Shown here: positions 1-11,360 of the stretch, piece after piece
Position numbering within the stretch: the first letter of the stretch is position 1
Layout of the letters: each line of letters begins with the position of its first letter
Assembly (NCBI GenBank): GCA_034620365.1
Contig: JAQGEQ010000192.1
Location: forward strand, 4,211,001 to 4,275,000
Length of the DNA: 64,000 nt
Direction: 5' to 3'
Source of the DNA: Pegea sp. RAD2-039
Lineage: Eukaryota; Chordata; Thaliacea; Salpida; Salpidae
The notes under the pieces: generated by a model
Told to the model about the DNA's origin: nothing
Databases searched by the model: none
What the model saw: only the letters and a program-made list of their open reading frames with translations
Program-made: the position numbers and the translations under genes

Positions 1-3000
1 AAACAAAAACGTAACCTTGCTAACAATATTAAAACTATACCATAAGTTGACTTTAAAAAATGGGTTTTTGAGATTTTACCACAAAAAATTACGACAGAAA
101 TTATAATATTATAAATGATGAAATGTATGTAAAATAGTTATACATCAGTGATAAACTGGCTAAGCTTGAAAATCTAGATAAGCCATAGAGTCCAGCTTTT
201 TCGTTTTATAAGCTCCACTGTAAATTACTAAACCAAGAGTACAAAAAGCTCTTAGTGAAGGCTGAAACGCTCTGAAATAAATGCCGATTAATTTTCAAGA
301 TAAATAGTTTTAGAAATAGTTGAGACCTTACACATTTTATACTTTGTCTAAACAGAGATAATTATTATGCTATTCAAAACTTGTTATATTTGAATAATTC
401 TAAAAAATTCCGATTCATTGATGAGATTTGGTCAGTGAGTAAGAATCTGGCAACTAGAAAATATAGTTTTAGAAAAGGTACTTTTCATTAACTTCAGGCT
501 TTCCAATCAGTGAATTTTCATTTTATACAAAAATTTGTGATTTCTTAATAACAAGTCAAAGTATCTTTATAAAAATGTTCCACAAACTTCAAATAATCTT
601 CAGATTTAAATTTTTATTCCTTAATGCATCTAAAACTTGTTTATCTCATTTGTAAAATGCCCTGCCAAGCTTATAAAAAGTTCAAGAGAGTGTAACCACT
701 ACTATATAGATAGGTGCTATAATGCCAGTAGCATGCAAGTCTTTACTACTCTATCACCAAGAGCAAGATTTATTTGTAAGATAAGTTTTGTCGACTAGGT
801 TTTATAATTTAAGAATTGATTTTACGTTAGGATAACAAATCTACTTTTTGTTAAATTTATGTGTTATATATCAAATTATTTTTCCTGGATATTTTAAATA
901 ACAATATATAAGTTTGAAATAGCCGACAAGCTTATTTTTTTACAGTAAGTCTACTAAATTAAAACTAATAGTCTCGTAACAACATTTAATACTATCTTTT
1001 CCTATACTGGCTAAATTAGCAGATTTTTGCAAATTGTTAGGACTCGAGCAGCATACACAATCAATGAATGATTTAACTCTCAAGACTTTGTTTGCAGTTA
1101 ATTTTGTCCAATCAAAAACAATCATTCTGTAATCACTTATTACATTCGCTAAACTCAGACTTTGACTCTGAAAATAGTAAACCTTTTTACAAATAAGAAA
1201 GGAACCATTTTCAGTTTCAATTAATTTCTTGGAAGCATTTGGTCGTCTATTGAAGTAAACTAACATTTATAAAGTATTTATAAGAAATTTATCATTTATT
1301 ATATGATTAGCAAAATTTATACATTTTTATAGAAACCTCATTGATGGTAATCTTAGTGAGGTAAAATCTTCATATTTTGAATTTAATTCTATTAACTTTA
1401 CTCTTTACGTTGCTCTGATAGCAGGTCTTCTCTGTTCCCAATTTTAACGTTGCTTATTGTATCTTTGTTTAAAAGAACTTTTTTAGATGAACTGTGATAA
1501 ATCGAAGTTTTTCAAAGGAAAAAATCAGATCTTATCGAACCAATTTCATCAGTGTCTTGCAAAAATCTCATCAAGTATAGATATTAATTTGTTTTACAAT
1601 TTCTAATGATTCTTAAAAAAAATTATTTTAAACAAAACTGTAAATAAAAGTTTAATATTTGCTATTTTATACAGTTTCTCGTAACTTTGCAAAACAAATA
1701 GGTAAATATTTGTATACGAAACTTCAAAGGTTGAAATTAAAAGCACTAATTATGTTCTCACTGTAAATGAATTAAAAGCAAATTTATATTTTTTATTTTG
1801 CATAATATCTTTACGAATTTAGCTTTATATTCTTCAAAATTCTTGTCTTTAGAGAAAGTTTTAGAAAAATTATCAGATTTCTTTTACTTTCGATAAAGCT
1901 TTTCCCAAAAATTAGTTTTATAATTGTAGATTAAATTGATTTTTTGACTAAAATTTGAATTTTAAATATGAAATAAATAAGATCATTTAAATAGAATTAG
2001 ACAGTTTACTTTACTTATTTGATTTACAAATCAAACTTTGTTTTGAATTACGCCAGATTAGTAACCATGTTCCAGCTTCAAATAAAGTTTGAACACCTCT
2101 TATTGTTGCTTATATATCAATTAAAAATTGATATCAAATCAATATTGACTAAGGTTTTCTCAAAAATTATTCATAACAATTAACTTAAGATGAGAAATAA
2201 ATGTGCTTACATATTCATATCATAAAAGTAGTTTATGTTTTCAACATGAATTAAACAAGATAGTTTCTATTTGTTCAAATTTTAGTAATGTAACTGGATT
2301 TTTCTTCTTTGAGTCAAATTTAAAGAAAGATACTTGTAATAAAAGTTAATAAACTTTACAAAAAATTATAAAAATTAATTTTTTTTTAAATCTTTTAACT
2401 CTAATTTGTTTGTAAAAGGAAAACTCTTAATGTGTTTACATTTCTTCCATAAACTTAATAAATTACTAAAATGCAAACAAATTAAAATATTTTATTAACT
2501 GTTCACAAAGAAATTATTTTATCTGTAGTAAATCTTATTAGTTTAACAAAAATTATCAGGTACAGGTATATTTTTTCCACTAATAAATCTCAATTTAAAA
2601 ACAAATCTATTTTGAAATTAATGGCTTCCAGTTTTTTCAGAAACCTCATCAAAACAATTTTTAAATGTTTTTTATTTGGCTATTAAACTACTGGAATAAG
2701 CAATCGCGGTCAGTTTATATCAAAAATTAACTAGTTGAATCTATCCATTGTGTTTAAATCGCATTCACACTTTAACAACAAGTATGTGTTGAAGGAAAAA
2801 TGATATAAATTTAGTTCAGTAAGTTCTAGTTTTAAATTTATAGCAATTTTTGTTTATTGATTTTTTTTATTTCATTTAGGGTTTTTGACATAATATATAA
2901 TAATGTCCAATATATTATAATTTAAATATGATAAATTTGTTTTGATGTGGCAAATTTTTTAAAAAGAGTGTTTCTAAGTATAAAAGTTTGAATTTAAAAA

Positions 3001-3198
3001 TACGAAATTTACTTTATAAAAATCATTTGAAAGTTAAGTAGTTTTAATAAAATTCAGATAGTTTAAAGAGAAAATCTTTTTTTAATTCAGCATTTTTCTT
3101 TAATAACAAAAAACTGTTTTGGTCCACTGAAGAAACAAAAAAGTATTTTCAGACAAAATTTTTAAGTTTTTCTTAAGTGTGTTCGATTAAAAAGTAGG
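1..3198. other. AT-rich stretch without a supported gene
   Basis: The stretch is dominated by A/T runs. The only open frame of note is a 108-codon one on the minus strand (1266 down to 940). It has no recognisable domain, no splice context and no repeat copy elsewhere in the window, so I do not call it a gene. No tRNA, rRNA or tandem array was seen. Confidence 0.6.
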
Positions 3199-4773
3199 AT
3201 GAGCTCTACAGAAGGAGTAAAGAAAAAAGAAATTGTTAATGATATTCCAAAAAAATGTTTTAGATCTTTACTGGTATTTTCATTTGCAAGCCTTCTAAAC
3301 TTTTCAGCATTTTGTACTTTAGAAGGTAAGAAAAGTTGTAATTGAAATCTTTCATTAATACTTTGAACTATCTTACTTTTAAGATAAACAACTTTATATG
3401 TAGGTCTTCAAAGTAATATCAATGAAAATGTTGGAACAATAGCTCTTGGTATTTTGTATTTTGCATTTTTATCCGGTTCAATGTTTTTACCCCCTCTAGT
3501 ATTAGATAGACTGGACTGTCGTAAAACTTTAGCTATTTCAACAATTGGTTATGGAGTTTACACAGCAGGTGAGTGTACATTAAACTAAATTCTCTGTAAG
3601 ACGCGATTTACTTTTAGCAAATTACTACCCCGCTGCTTACATCATAATTCCTGCTGGATTTATAATTGGAATCAGCGCAGCATTGCTTTGGTCATCTCTT
3701 CGAGTTTATATCACTAAAATAGCCCGTTGGCACGCCCAAGCAAAAGGAACAAGTGTTTCTCAATCAACTTATTCGTTCTTTGGAATTTTTTTTACTATCT
3801 TTAGCACCTCGCTTGTTATTGGTAATGTCATAACATCAGTTTTGACTTCTGTTACTTCAAACTCGATCGTAAACTTGAATGAAACTGAACTTGAAGTCAA
3901 TCACACAGTTTGCGGTTTGTTCTTTTCCGGTTCAATAGATTCAAATGAAGGGTTGACAAAAAGTCAACTGAATATCGTTCTTGCGGTTTTTCTTATTATG
4001 CAAATTATTAGTGCCCTCATGTGCTTGACTTTGTATGAAACTGAACCATCTAACAATCGAAGTGAAGACTTGGAACTTGTAGAAAAAGATAGAGCCGAGC
4101 CAAAATCAAACTCTGCGGCTAAAATGCTCAAAATTATTTTTGTGCTTTTAAAAAAAGATAAAGCCGCAGTTTTATTAATTCTTATCACCTTAAAACTTGG
4201 CTTTTTTTGGTCTTTTGTAATGGGGCAATTCACTCATGCCTGGATCGGATGTTCCTTAGGTAAGTTTAAGTTAAAACAATACAAACTAATCTTGATTTTG
4301 CAGGAGTTCTTCATGTTACTAGATGTATGGCAGTTTTAGGAGCTATGATGGCGTTGAGCAGTTATATTTGCAGTCATCTCACAAAATTACTTTCAATCGA
4401 TAAAATTATTATATTAGCTGCTGTTATTGAGAATCTAATCTTTATAGTTCTGTTTTCTTGGACTCCGTATACAAACGATACAAATATTTGGATCTATTAC
4501 ACAATCTCAGGTTGTTTTGGTTTCACTAATGGTATCATTAAAGGACAAATACCTAGCATGTATAGTTTAATTTGGAGTGAAAAAAATGATGTTGCTGCAA
4601 CTTCTGCCCTGCAAGGCCTATGGGAGGCTTCAGCTTCGACGATTTTATATAGCTTATCTGGTATTATATATCCTATTAGCCAACTTATTCTTGTCACAGT
4701 TAGTCTAAATTTTGGATTGATCTTTTTGCTTTGGGCATGGAAGATTAAGGGCACAGACAAACAATATTGGTGA
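3199..4773 (+). CDS. UNC93A: UNC93A-like multi-pass membrane protein (4 exons, 467 aa)
   Basis: Exons 3199-3325, 3404-3568, 3618-4259 and 4304-4773 join in frame (introns of 78, 49 and 44 bases) into 467 codons ending in TGA. The protein starts with a short charged cytosolic stretch. The first membrane segment carries the family-typical order LLNFSAFxxLEGLQSNIN, followed by a GxxxLGILYFAFLxGSM helix, a PAAYIIIPAGFIIGISAALLW helix pair and further hydrophobic segments, about 11-12 in all. A lumenal loop with NxT/NxS sites and a cysteine lies around residues 190-220. This is the UNC93 branch of the major facilitator superfamily. UNC93A is a poorly understood solute carrier-like protein, and worm UNC-93 regulates a muscle potassium channel. 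Length matches the family. ATG 3199 is the first in-frame start after an AG at 3176-3177. The substrate is unknown. Confidence 0.9.
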
Positions 4774-5872
4774 ATCATTATTTTGTACATAAAATTCAAC
4801 TTGATTCTGCTGTAACCTGATTTTTAATTGTCTTTTTATTTATAATTTAGTTGCAAGTTAGTTTGCAAGAGTTTTATTTATTTTATTGAAATTTATTTCT
4901 TATGTACCTTGAGTATAATTTTTGCTTTTTTGAATTTATAATTGAACTGTTATTTATTTTCACCTTTAATTACAAATTTACATTTATTTAATCATATATA
5001 CGTCATTAACAATTAACAAAATAACAAAATTGTGGTTTGTAACTTAAAAAGTAAAATGATTAGATTGCAGAATAATAGTAAGTAAAGAGAGTTATGAAAC
5101 AATGACATTTAAATTTGAATTAATTTTAGATTGAAACTTTAGTCATTGATTAAACGAACATTGTAAGGATTGAAATAAATTTTCAAATAATAAAATTTTG
5201 CTTGCAACTACATGCTGATAAAACCGAAAAAATTACATAGTAAAGATAATTGCTTTTAACAAACTTTAACAATTTATTCTCGTATTATTATGATTATTTT
5301 TATTGCACTTTCTTTGATACTATTGTAAAACTAGTTAAAAATTAGAAAATACAACTTAGTAGTTAATTGTTTACAATAAAAAATGTTTTTTAACTTTGTA
5401 TGCAAAGTTCTAACACTAGGTTAAGTCATATGCTAGAAAATTAAGTATAAAAAGAATCATTAAAATACTGAACTTTTTTACAAGTAAATATGTAATAATG
5501 TGAAGTTAAAAAACAAACTTGTAAAAATCAGAAAAAGATCAAGACTTATCAAAATGTAAAAACTTCACCGATAATAGTAATAAATAATATTTACAACTTA
5601 CAAATATTTACAATAATATTACACCTTAATAAGCCTATATCACTTGGTACATTAATCAGAGAAAATGTTTTTTTCGTACTGCAAAATTACTACTCGCAAC
5701 CAGCTGCCATCAGATATTGTCATGTCAGAATCACTCGTGCTGATTAAGCAGAAGTTGAACCGTTTTAATATTGCCAACATTGCCATTTCCAAACTGTGAT
5801 TCCTTTTCTCTTTTTTATATTATTAAGATTCTAGGTAATTGTTCACTGTTATATATTTTGAAGACTATTGAA

Positions 5873-6010
5873 ATGCCACGAGTTACATCTTTCTCTTTGT
5901 ATATTTCCAACTTAATTATATATAATAGGTATTATTTGTGAGAATGTGTGTTAGCGAAAGGTGCTCTCTTCACGCACCCTCCTTCGCGTTTATTGTAATA
6001 AATAAATAAA
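5873..6010 (+). repeat. Dispersed repeat copy A with (TAAATAAA) tail
   Basis: The element contains the core gagaatgtgtgttagcg, then a short spacer, ggtgctctcttc and a tail of ttattgtaataaataaataaa. The same core and flank recur at 6810-6935 (same strand) and at 38107-38186 (opposite strand), and the tail alone recurs near 10405-10435. An A/T-rich microsatellite-like 3' tail is typical of non-LTR retrotransposon or SINE 3' ends, but the family cannot be named. Confidence 0.75.
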
Positions 6011-6809
6011 ATAATAATAATTTTCTATATGGATTTTGTCACAGAATATTCTCTATGAAACTTTATAAAAATCCTTTTTATATTTATTACTATATAAATC
6101 TATACTTATTTTTCAAAACTCTTACTAATTATTATCTGTTAGAGAATGAGAATTTGCTTCTTTAATAAAGCAACAAACTTTTTCAATGAAACTTTTTGAA
6201 TAAATCTAAAAAATATAGGTTTAAAAAGCTTACCTTGCAGAAAAATATTTCTTAGATTAGACTTTATAAAACTTACAATTCAATTAAAAAATTGAATCTT
6301 AAAAAGACTAACAATCCGAAACAACAACTTTTCTATATATTTAATTTTGAGAGTTTCTGAGAATAAACAAACTTCAAATTCAGAAATACATTTTTTTAAC
6401 CAATAATAGATTTATTAAATATAATTTTTCGAGTATCTTGAAATTTCTAACAAAAATAATAAAATGCTATTTAGAACTGAATTCGATTACGTTTTAAGTT
6501 AAAGTAATTTTAAAGCAAATATTCGATCTTGAAGTTTCAATTTTTTAAAGACGCTAAGAGATATAATGATAATAAAATTGATTACATTGAAGTAATTCTA
6601 AAAGTAAAATGTAAACAATTATTTTCGTTTCAAAATGTTTTTAAGCCAGATTGTTTTGTATCTTAATTATTCATTATAAAACGTACTTTTTTATATATAT
6701 TTGTTTATTTTGATAATTGGTTTTTTTCTATACTTATAAAAAGTGTGTACTTTTGTTCTCTTAAAAAGGAAGAATAAAAACTTAAGATTTAATGATTTAT
6801 TTAATAAAA

Positions 6810-6935
6810 CGCCATGTGTAACATCTTTTTTTTCTATATTTCTAACTTAATTTATATTATTTGTGAGTATGTGTGTTAGCGAGAGGTGCTCTCTTCAGGC
6901 ATCTTCCTTTGGGTGTAATAAATGAAAAATAAATA
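6810..6935 (+). repeat. Dispersed repeat copy B
   Basis: This is the second copy of the element at 5873. It begins gccatgtgtaacatct, carries the core gagtatgtgtgttagcg with one change, then ggtgctctcttc, and ends in taataaatgaaaaataaa. It lies about 940 bases from copy A in the same orientation. Divergence is moderate, so both copies look old. Confidence 0.75.
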
Positions 6936-7568
6936 AATTATTTACTTCAAATCTGTAGCTTAGTATGGTAAAAAAAATAAATAAATTTGTTCAGGTATTA
7001 AATATTAAATAAATATATCTACTAAACTTGAATAATTTGTAAGATTTTCTTTTCACAGTCAATTACTTTAGTTTATATAAATGATTTAGTTTCACATGTT
7101 TTTATTCCTTTTTTATAAATATTATTTTGAAATTATACACTTTGTGTTTTGATGAAAGTTTTGACAGAAAGTTTGATGAAAACATCATTTTATATATTTT
7201 TTGTAGCAGTTTTATATGTATTGAATATATTTTTTGATTTTTATTATTATTATTTTAAACTGCTATTTTTAAAAGTTCGCAATTTCACTTTTATTCAATT
7301 TTACATTTTGTACAATTTTTACATTTTTATATCTTCTAAATTTACTTAATCCATACATTTTTGATATTTTAATTATTTGTAAACTTTGATTTTCTTTTTA
7401 GCCGTATATTTTCTGATGATATAAAAAATATTTATTTAATTTAATTGTTTAAACAAGTTTTTACTTTTTGATATTTTCTACTAGATTAAAAGCTATTTTA
7501 AATCCTATTTAATAATAATAAGTTCTTATAAATCTATTTGGATTTGTATGATTTGAAAACACGAAGTT

Positions 7569-7959
7569 ATGGCAGATGTTGTTACCAAGATTCCATCAAC
7601 TTCGTCAACTTTAAAAACATTTGTTAATGTATCAGAATCGACACATTCTGTAGATTTGGAAAATGTGAAATCGTGGCAAAGTTTCGTCAACAATACAGAT
7701 ATGTTGAAACGAGGTTTTTATGTCTTGATCGCTGTTGGTTTGATTGTGGTTTTATATTTTGGGATAAGAACTTACAGGTAACCAGTTAAGTTTTCCTGAT
7801 GATATCTTGATTTTTATTCATTTTTTCAGAAGCAGAAGTCGTTCATCTCGTTCATATGGTTTGCTTGCTAGCCGTGGTGAAACTATTGAGCTAAACCCTC
7901 TAAATTCAGATTCTGAAGATGATTATACGGTTTATGAAGCAAGAAAATTGAATTTTTAG
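7569..7959 (+). CDS. FAM174: FAM174-like single-pass membrane protein (2 exons, 112 aa)
   Basis: Exons 7569-7777 and 7830-7959 are joined across a 52-base intron and give 112 aa ending in TAG. The order is a short N-terminal region, one membrane segment (MLKRGFYVLIAVGLIVVLYF, about residues 48-67), a basic stretch, then a YGLLA tail ending in an acidic motif (NSDSEDDYTVYEAR). The juxtamembrane basic run, the YGxL element and the D/E-rich T/V-F/Y-E/D tail match FAM174A/B membrane proteins (DUF1180). Known members start with a signal peptide. None is visible here, so either the N-terminus is shortened or an upstream exon was missed. Function in animals is little known; FAM174 proteins are linked to Golgi integrity. 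Confidence 0.85.
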
Positions 7960-9100
7960 CTAAATAATATGAGATCAGTTTAAAAATCTACAGATTTGAT
8001 GTCGACTCAACTTCTTAAAACATATTTTCAAACATATTAATTGTACCTATCTTATCTTGTGTTATTATTTTTGGTGTCAATTTCGACTGTTTAGATTCCA
8101 GCTTCATTTCTTTGTAACTGCCTAAAACTACTTTCACAAGGTAGACAACCACCAAATTTTGTTTCAGTTTGTTTAAATTTTACAGCTAGCTCCTTTTCAA
8201 TCCAAACATAATCATTTTTTAAAACTTAATGAATAATAAATTCGATCCTACAAACTTCCTAAACATACTTCATATCAACTTTTGTAAACGATTTTCATCT
8301 TATTTTTGTTATTTAATCTGTGAAGATTTCGTCTAATATACTTTTCTGTTGTTCCTTCTTTTTTAATTGTGTTTTTTGTTCTGTTTAACTTAAATAAAAA
8401 AGTTTTTTAACTTTGCTTTTAATTTTTGAAATAATTTTCGAGTAGAAAATTTGTTGATAAAAAGTAAAAGTGAGAAATCATTGATTTAATTTATAATAAT
8501 TATAACTTAAGCGATAGAAGACTTTAGTTAAACTCCTGCATATTTTATTAAAAATATCAAAAGCCCATTATTATAAAATTAGCGATATTTGGATCTAAGC
8601 AAAAGAAGTCAGATTCTAAATTCTAAGAAGCGCTAAAGTTCAGTTACCATCTGATCAGTTTTATTGGCATTGATCAAAGAGTTTTATTAACTAAATTTAA
8701 CAGAGCAGTTTTAATATCGTGATCTGCCAGTAAAAGTATAAACAGTTTTCATAACTTTGATAATTTCTTTTAACAAAAATAATAATTAACTAAATTCTAA
8801 CAGAATTTCAAACGATTTTATCTTAAGTTCAAAAATTGTCAAAAAATATTTTCAAAACTCAAAAATGAAGGGATCAGTCGACAAATCAGCTTTAAATGAT
8901 TCTTTTTCATTAAAAGTTCTCATAAAATTGAGACCATGATGAAAACATATGATTAAGTTTGTGTTTTTTAATCCAAATTTTATTTTACAATTCAAATATT
9001 AATTTCAGAAAACTTTAAAAAAAGAGTTTTTGAAAAAGAAGTTTGTAAGAGTGCTCAGATTATATAAAAAATGAAACGTAGCAAAATGTTATTGGAAAAA
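7960..9100. other. Spacer between convergent genes
   Basis: This AT-rich spacer separates the FAM174-like gene (+) from the small coiled-coil gene (-). An AATAAA at about 8231-8236 could serve polyadenylation of the FAM174-like transcript. No coding frame or repeat was recognised. Confidence 0.55.
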
Positions 9101-9648
9101 TTAAATTTTCTCAGAAAGTTTTTCCATCATTTCAACTTGTTGCTTCAAGCTGTTCATCAAATACTCAACAGAATTCTGTCCATTCTGAAAATCAAAACTA
9201 GTTGTAGTTTCTTATTTGAAAAATCAGCTAAAAATAACTTGTGAAAGTAGTTCAGGTTGAGAAAGCAGCTGAACTTGCTGAACTGTTTGTAAAATGTTAG
9301 CATTGAATTCAACAAGAGCTTCTTTCTGAAGTTTGTTCAGTTCCAACGCCTCTTTTTGAACTGAAATAAATTCTTTTTGAATCTGGAATTAATTTATTTT
9401 CAATTTATTATAAAATTTGTTGATTTCAAACTTACTGATTTAAATTCTTCAGTTAAGCTTTTACTATTTTCGGAATTGTCTTTCAAAGAAGATTTATTGT
9501 TGTCAAAAGCATCCAGTTGGTTTTCAACAGCTTGCAAACTATCTTCAGCATCATTAAACTTAAAAACAAAAAAGTTGATTGAAAAAGTATAAAAACTAAC
9601 ACAAGTTAAAGCTACCTTTTTTATGACTTTATCAACAATTGCTTCCAT
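9101..9648 (-). CDS. Small coiled-coil protein (4 exons, 127 aa)
   Basis: In transcript order the exons are 9648-9616, 9558-9436, 9382-9239 and 9184-9101, separated by introns of 57, 53 and 54 bases. The frame closes at TAA with 127 aa. The product is polar and rich in E, K, Q, N and L, with heptad-like spacing over most of its length (for example around LQAVENQLDAF and FKSIQKEF). It has no membrane segment or signal peptide. It resembles small scaffold or tethering-complex subunits, but I do not recognise the family. An AG splice-acceptor-like site lies 28 bases upstream of the ATG, and the COX20 gene ends only 82 bases upstream on the same strand, suggesting co-transcription. Confidence 0.7.
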
Positions 9649-9730
9649 TCTATCACAAATTCAACTAAACAAATTCCTGAATATAATTTATAAATTAACA
9701 AATACAGAAAAATGAGAAGATTAAAAGTAG

Positions 9731-10063
9731 TTAGAATCTACGACCATAATTAACAGGCTTCTCATAAAGTTTTTCATCAATATCAGTACCACGAGTAAAT
9801 TTATCATATCGAACATAATCTTTAAATTGTTGAAGCTTAACTTGTTCAATAACCAACTTGTGTTGTTCATAAATTTGTGTAAAATTCATAACTGATGTAA
9901 AAGTAACTAAACACAGAAAGTAAGATCTGAGAACTTTTCCTTTCCACAAGAAATCAAACATAAAAGCTGCTGTTGCTGAACCAGTTCCATAGATAATTGG
10001 ATTCCTCATTTGAGGAGATGTAATAGTTTCATAAAGTCGATCAAAATAAGATTTTTTAGCCAT
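9731..10063 (-). CDS. COX20: COX20-like cytochrome c oxidase assembly protein (110 aa)
   Basis: A single uninterrupted coding exon of 110 codons. The order is a short N-terminal stretch, NPIIYGTGSATAAFMFDFLW (first membrane segment, about residues 22-41), KVLRSYFLCLVTFTSVMNF (second membrane segment), then a charged helix and TRGTDID near the C-terminus. The arrangement (R-x-x-I-x-Y-G-x-G, two membrane helices, then a Y/F-x-x-x-x EGT/RGT-D-D element) matches COX20/FAM36A. COX20 is an inner-mitochondrial-membrane chaperone that binds newly made COX2 with SCO1/SCO2 during complex IV assembly. Length (118 aa in human) agrees. An acceptor-like AG sits 22 bases upstream of the ATG. Downstream on the same strand, 82 bases away, lies the small coiled-coil gene. 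Confidence 0.8.
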   Translation of the reverse strand: MAKKSYFDRLYETITSPQMRNPIIYGTGSATAAFMFDFLWKGKVLRSYFLCLVTFTSVMNFTQIYEQHKLVIEQVKLQQFKDYVRYDKFTRGTDIDEKLYEKPVNYGRRF

Positions 10064-11360
10064 TCTTCTTTCAACATGTAATATCCTAAAACATAATATA
10101 AAAGATAAATAAAATTTGATTTTTGTTTACTAAACTACTTAAAATAAATAAAAATTATACAATTTTTACACATAGGTTCATAAAAGTCAATTTATATTAA
10201 AATACTAAAAAAAAAACAGAAATTCTTAATAAAAACTAATAAAAATAAATTTGTAAATGTTAAAAAAAAATTGTTGAAGGGCTAGTACATATGTTTAAAT
10301 TAGTTAAATATAAGCTTGGACTAACTTTCTATTTATTATATTACTTCTAACCTATTTTAAAAATCACAAATACAATTTTGATTTATTAGCAAAAAATATT
10401 TAAATTCTTCGCATTTATTGTAATAAATAAATAAGTTTTATAAAATCAGATTTTACTACTAAAAGTTTATGAAATAACTAGAATACTAAAATTACAAATA
10501 AATAAAATACTATGTAAAGATTTGAATATTAAATGAAATTTTTCAAGTGAATAGACAATTTTATTAATTTTATAATAATAGTAATATTTGTCAATGCATA
10601 AAATATAAATAAAATTTATATTATTATAAAATGTTTGATCAGACAAAAAATATAAAAAGTATATATTAAAAACATAACACTTAGATACATATTAAAATAA
10701 TACATATAATAAATAAAATACATATAATTACTATTATAGTGATATTTTACAATCCTCTACAATGTATTAACTTGATCTTAATCAACATTAATTTATGAAA
10801 TAAAAAAATTGTAAGATTCTGTTCTAAATTTCACAGAGCCAATGTTATTATAAATATTAACAAAGAAATATAATAGTTTTTATCTTATTTGGAAAAATAC
10901 TCTTAAAAATATCATACAAATTTCCGTACTAAGGCATAAAATTGGCTTTTATTGAAATTCCCTTAAAGTTTTCTTAAAAATCAAAACAAAATTTAAGCCA
11001 TTAAATGTTGAAAAGGGGTTTTATATAGATTATAAATTCTATAATTAAATATGATTTAACGAAAAATTTTAAATTTTTATGATTTTTACTTCAAAATAAT
11101 AAACAGTTTCAGTTTTAGATTTTTTATACTTTAGTTATTTTAGAATCTCAAAAATTATTCTTACTCAACCTTTTGTTGTGTTAATTAGGTTCATTATAAA
11201 CAACCATAATGTTCTCTTGTTCTTTTAAATATATCAAACATACAACAAAAATAGAATAAATTTCTATTGTTACAAACTGATTTTATTTCAATAAGTGACA
11301 TAATTCATGAAAATTATTTGACAAAATTTTGAAACAATTAATAAACAACTATCATGTTTT
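10064..11360. other. AT-rich spacer with a truncated repeat tail
   Basis: Runs of A/T with no coding frame on either strand. At about 10405-10435 the sequence cttcgcatttattgtaataa plus a further TAAATAA matches the tail of the repeat at 5873, so a truncated copy is present. Nothing else was recognised. Confidence 0.55.
10405..10435 (+). repeat. Truncated tail of the dispersed repeat
   Basis: About 30 bases match the last part (cttcgc, ttattgtaataaataaataa) of repeat copy A. The core is absent, as expected for 5'-truncated insertion. The match is short and partly low-complexity. Confidence 0.45.

Larger units (their letters stand above)
4774..7568. other. Spacer with two dispersed repeat copies
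   Basis: No coding exon is supported. A 66-codon open frame at 7149-7349 is a low-complexity F/Y/I-rich chance frame. Two copies of a dispersed repeat (listed separately) account for 5873-6010 and 6810-6935; the rest is plain AT-rich sequence. Confidence 0.6.

Noticed and set aside
940..1266. 108-codon minus-strand open frame
   Set aside because: No domain, signal peptide or splice context was recognised, and it is isolated in AT-rich DNA. It could be real, but nothing in the sequence supports a gene call.
7149..7349. 66-codon open frame upstream of the FAM174-like gene as a signal-peptide exon
   Set aside because: It is low-complexity F/Y/I sequence with no donor leading in frame into the FAM174-like exon.
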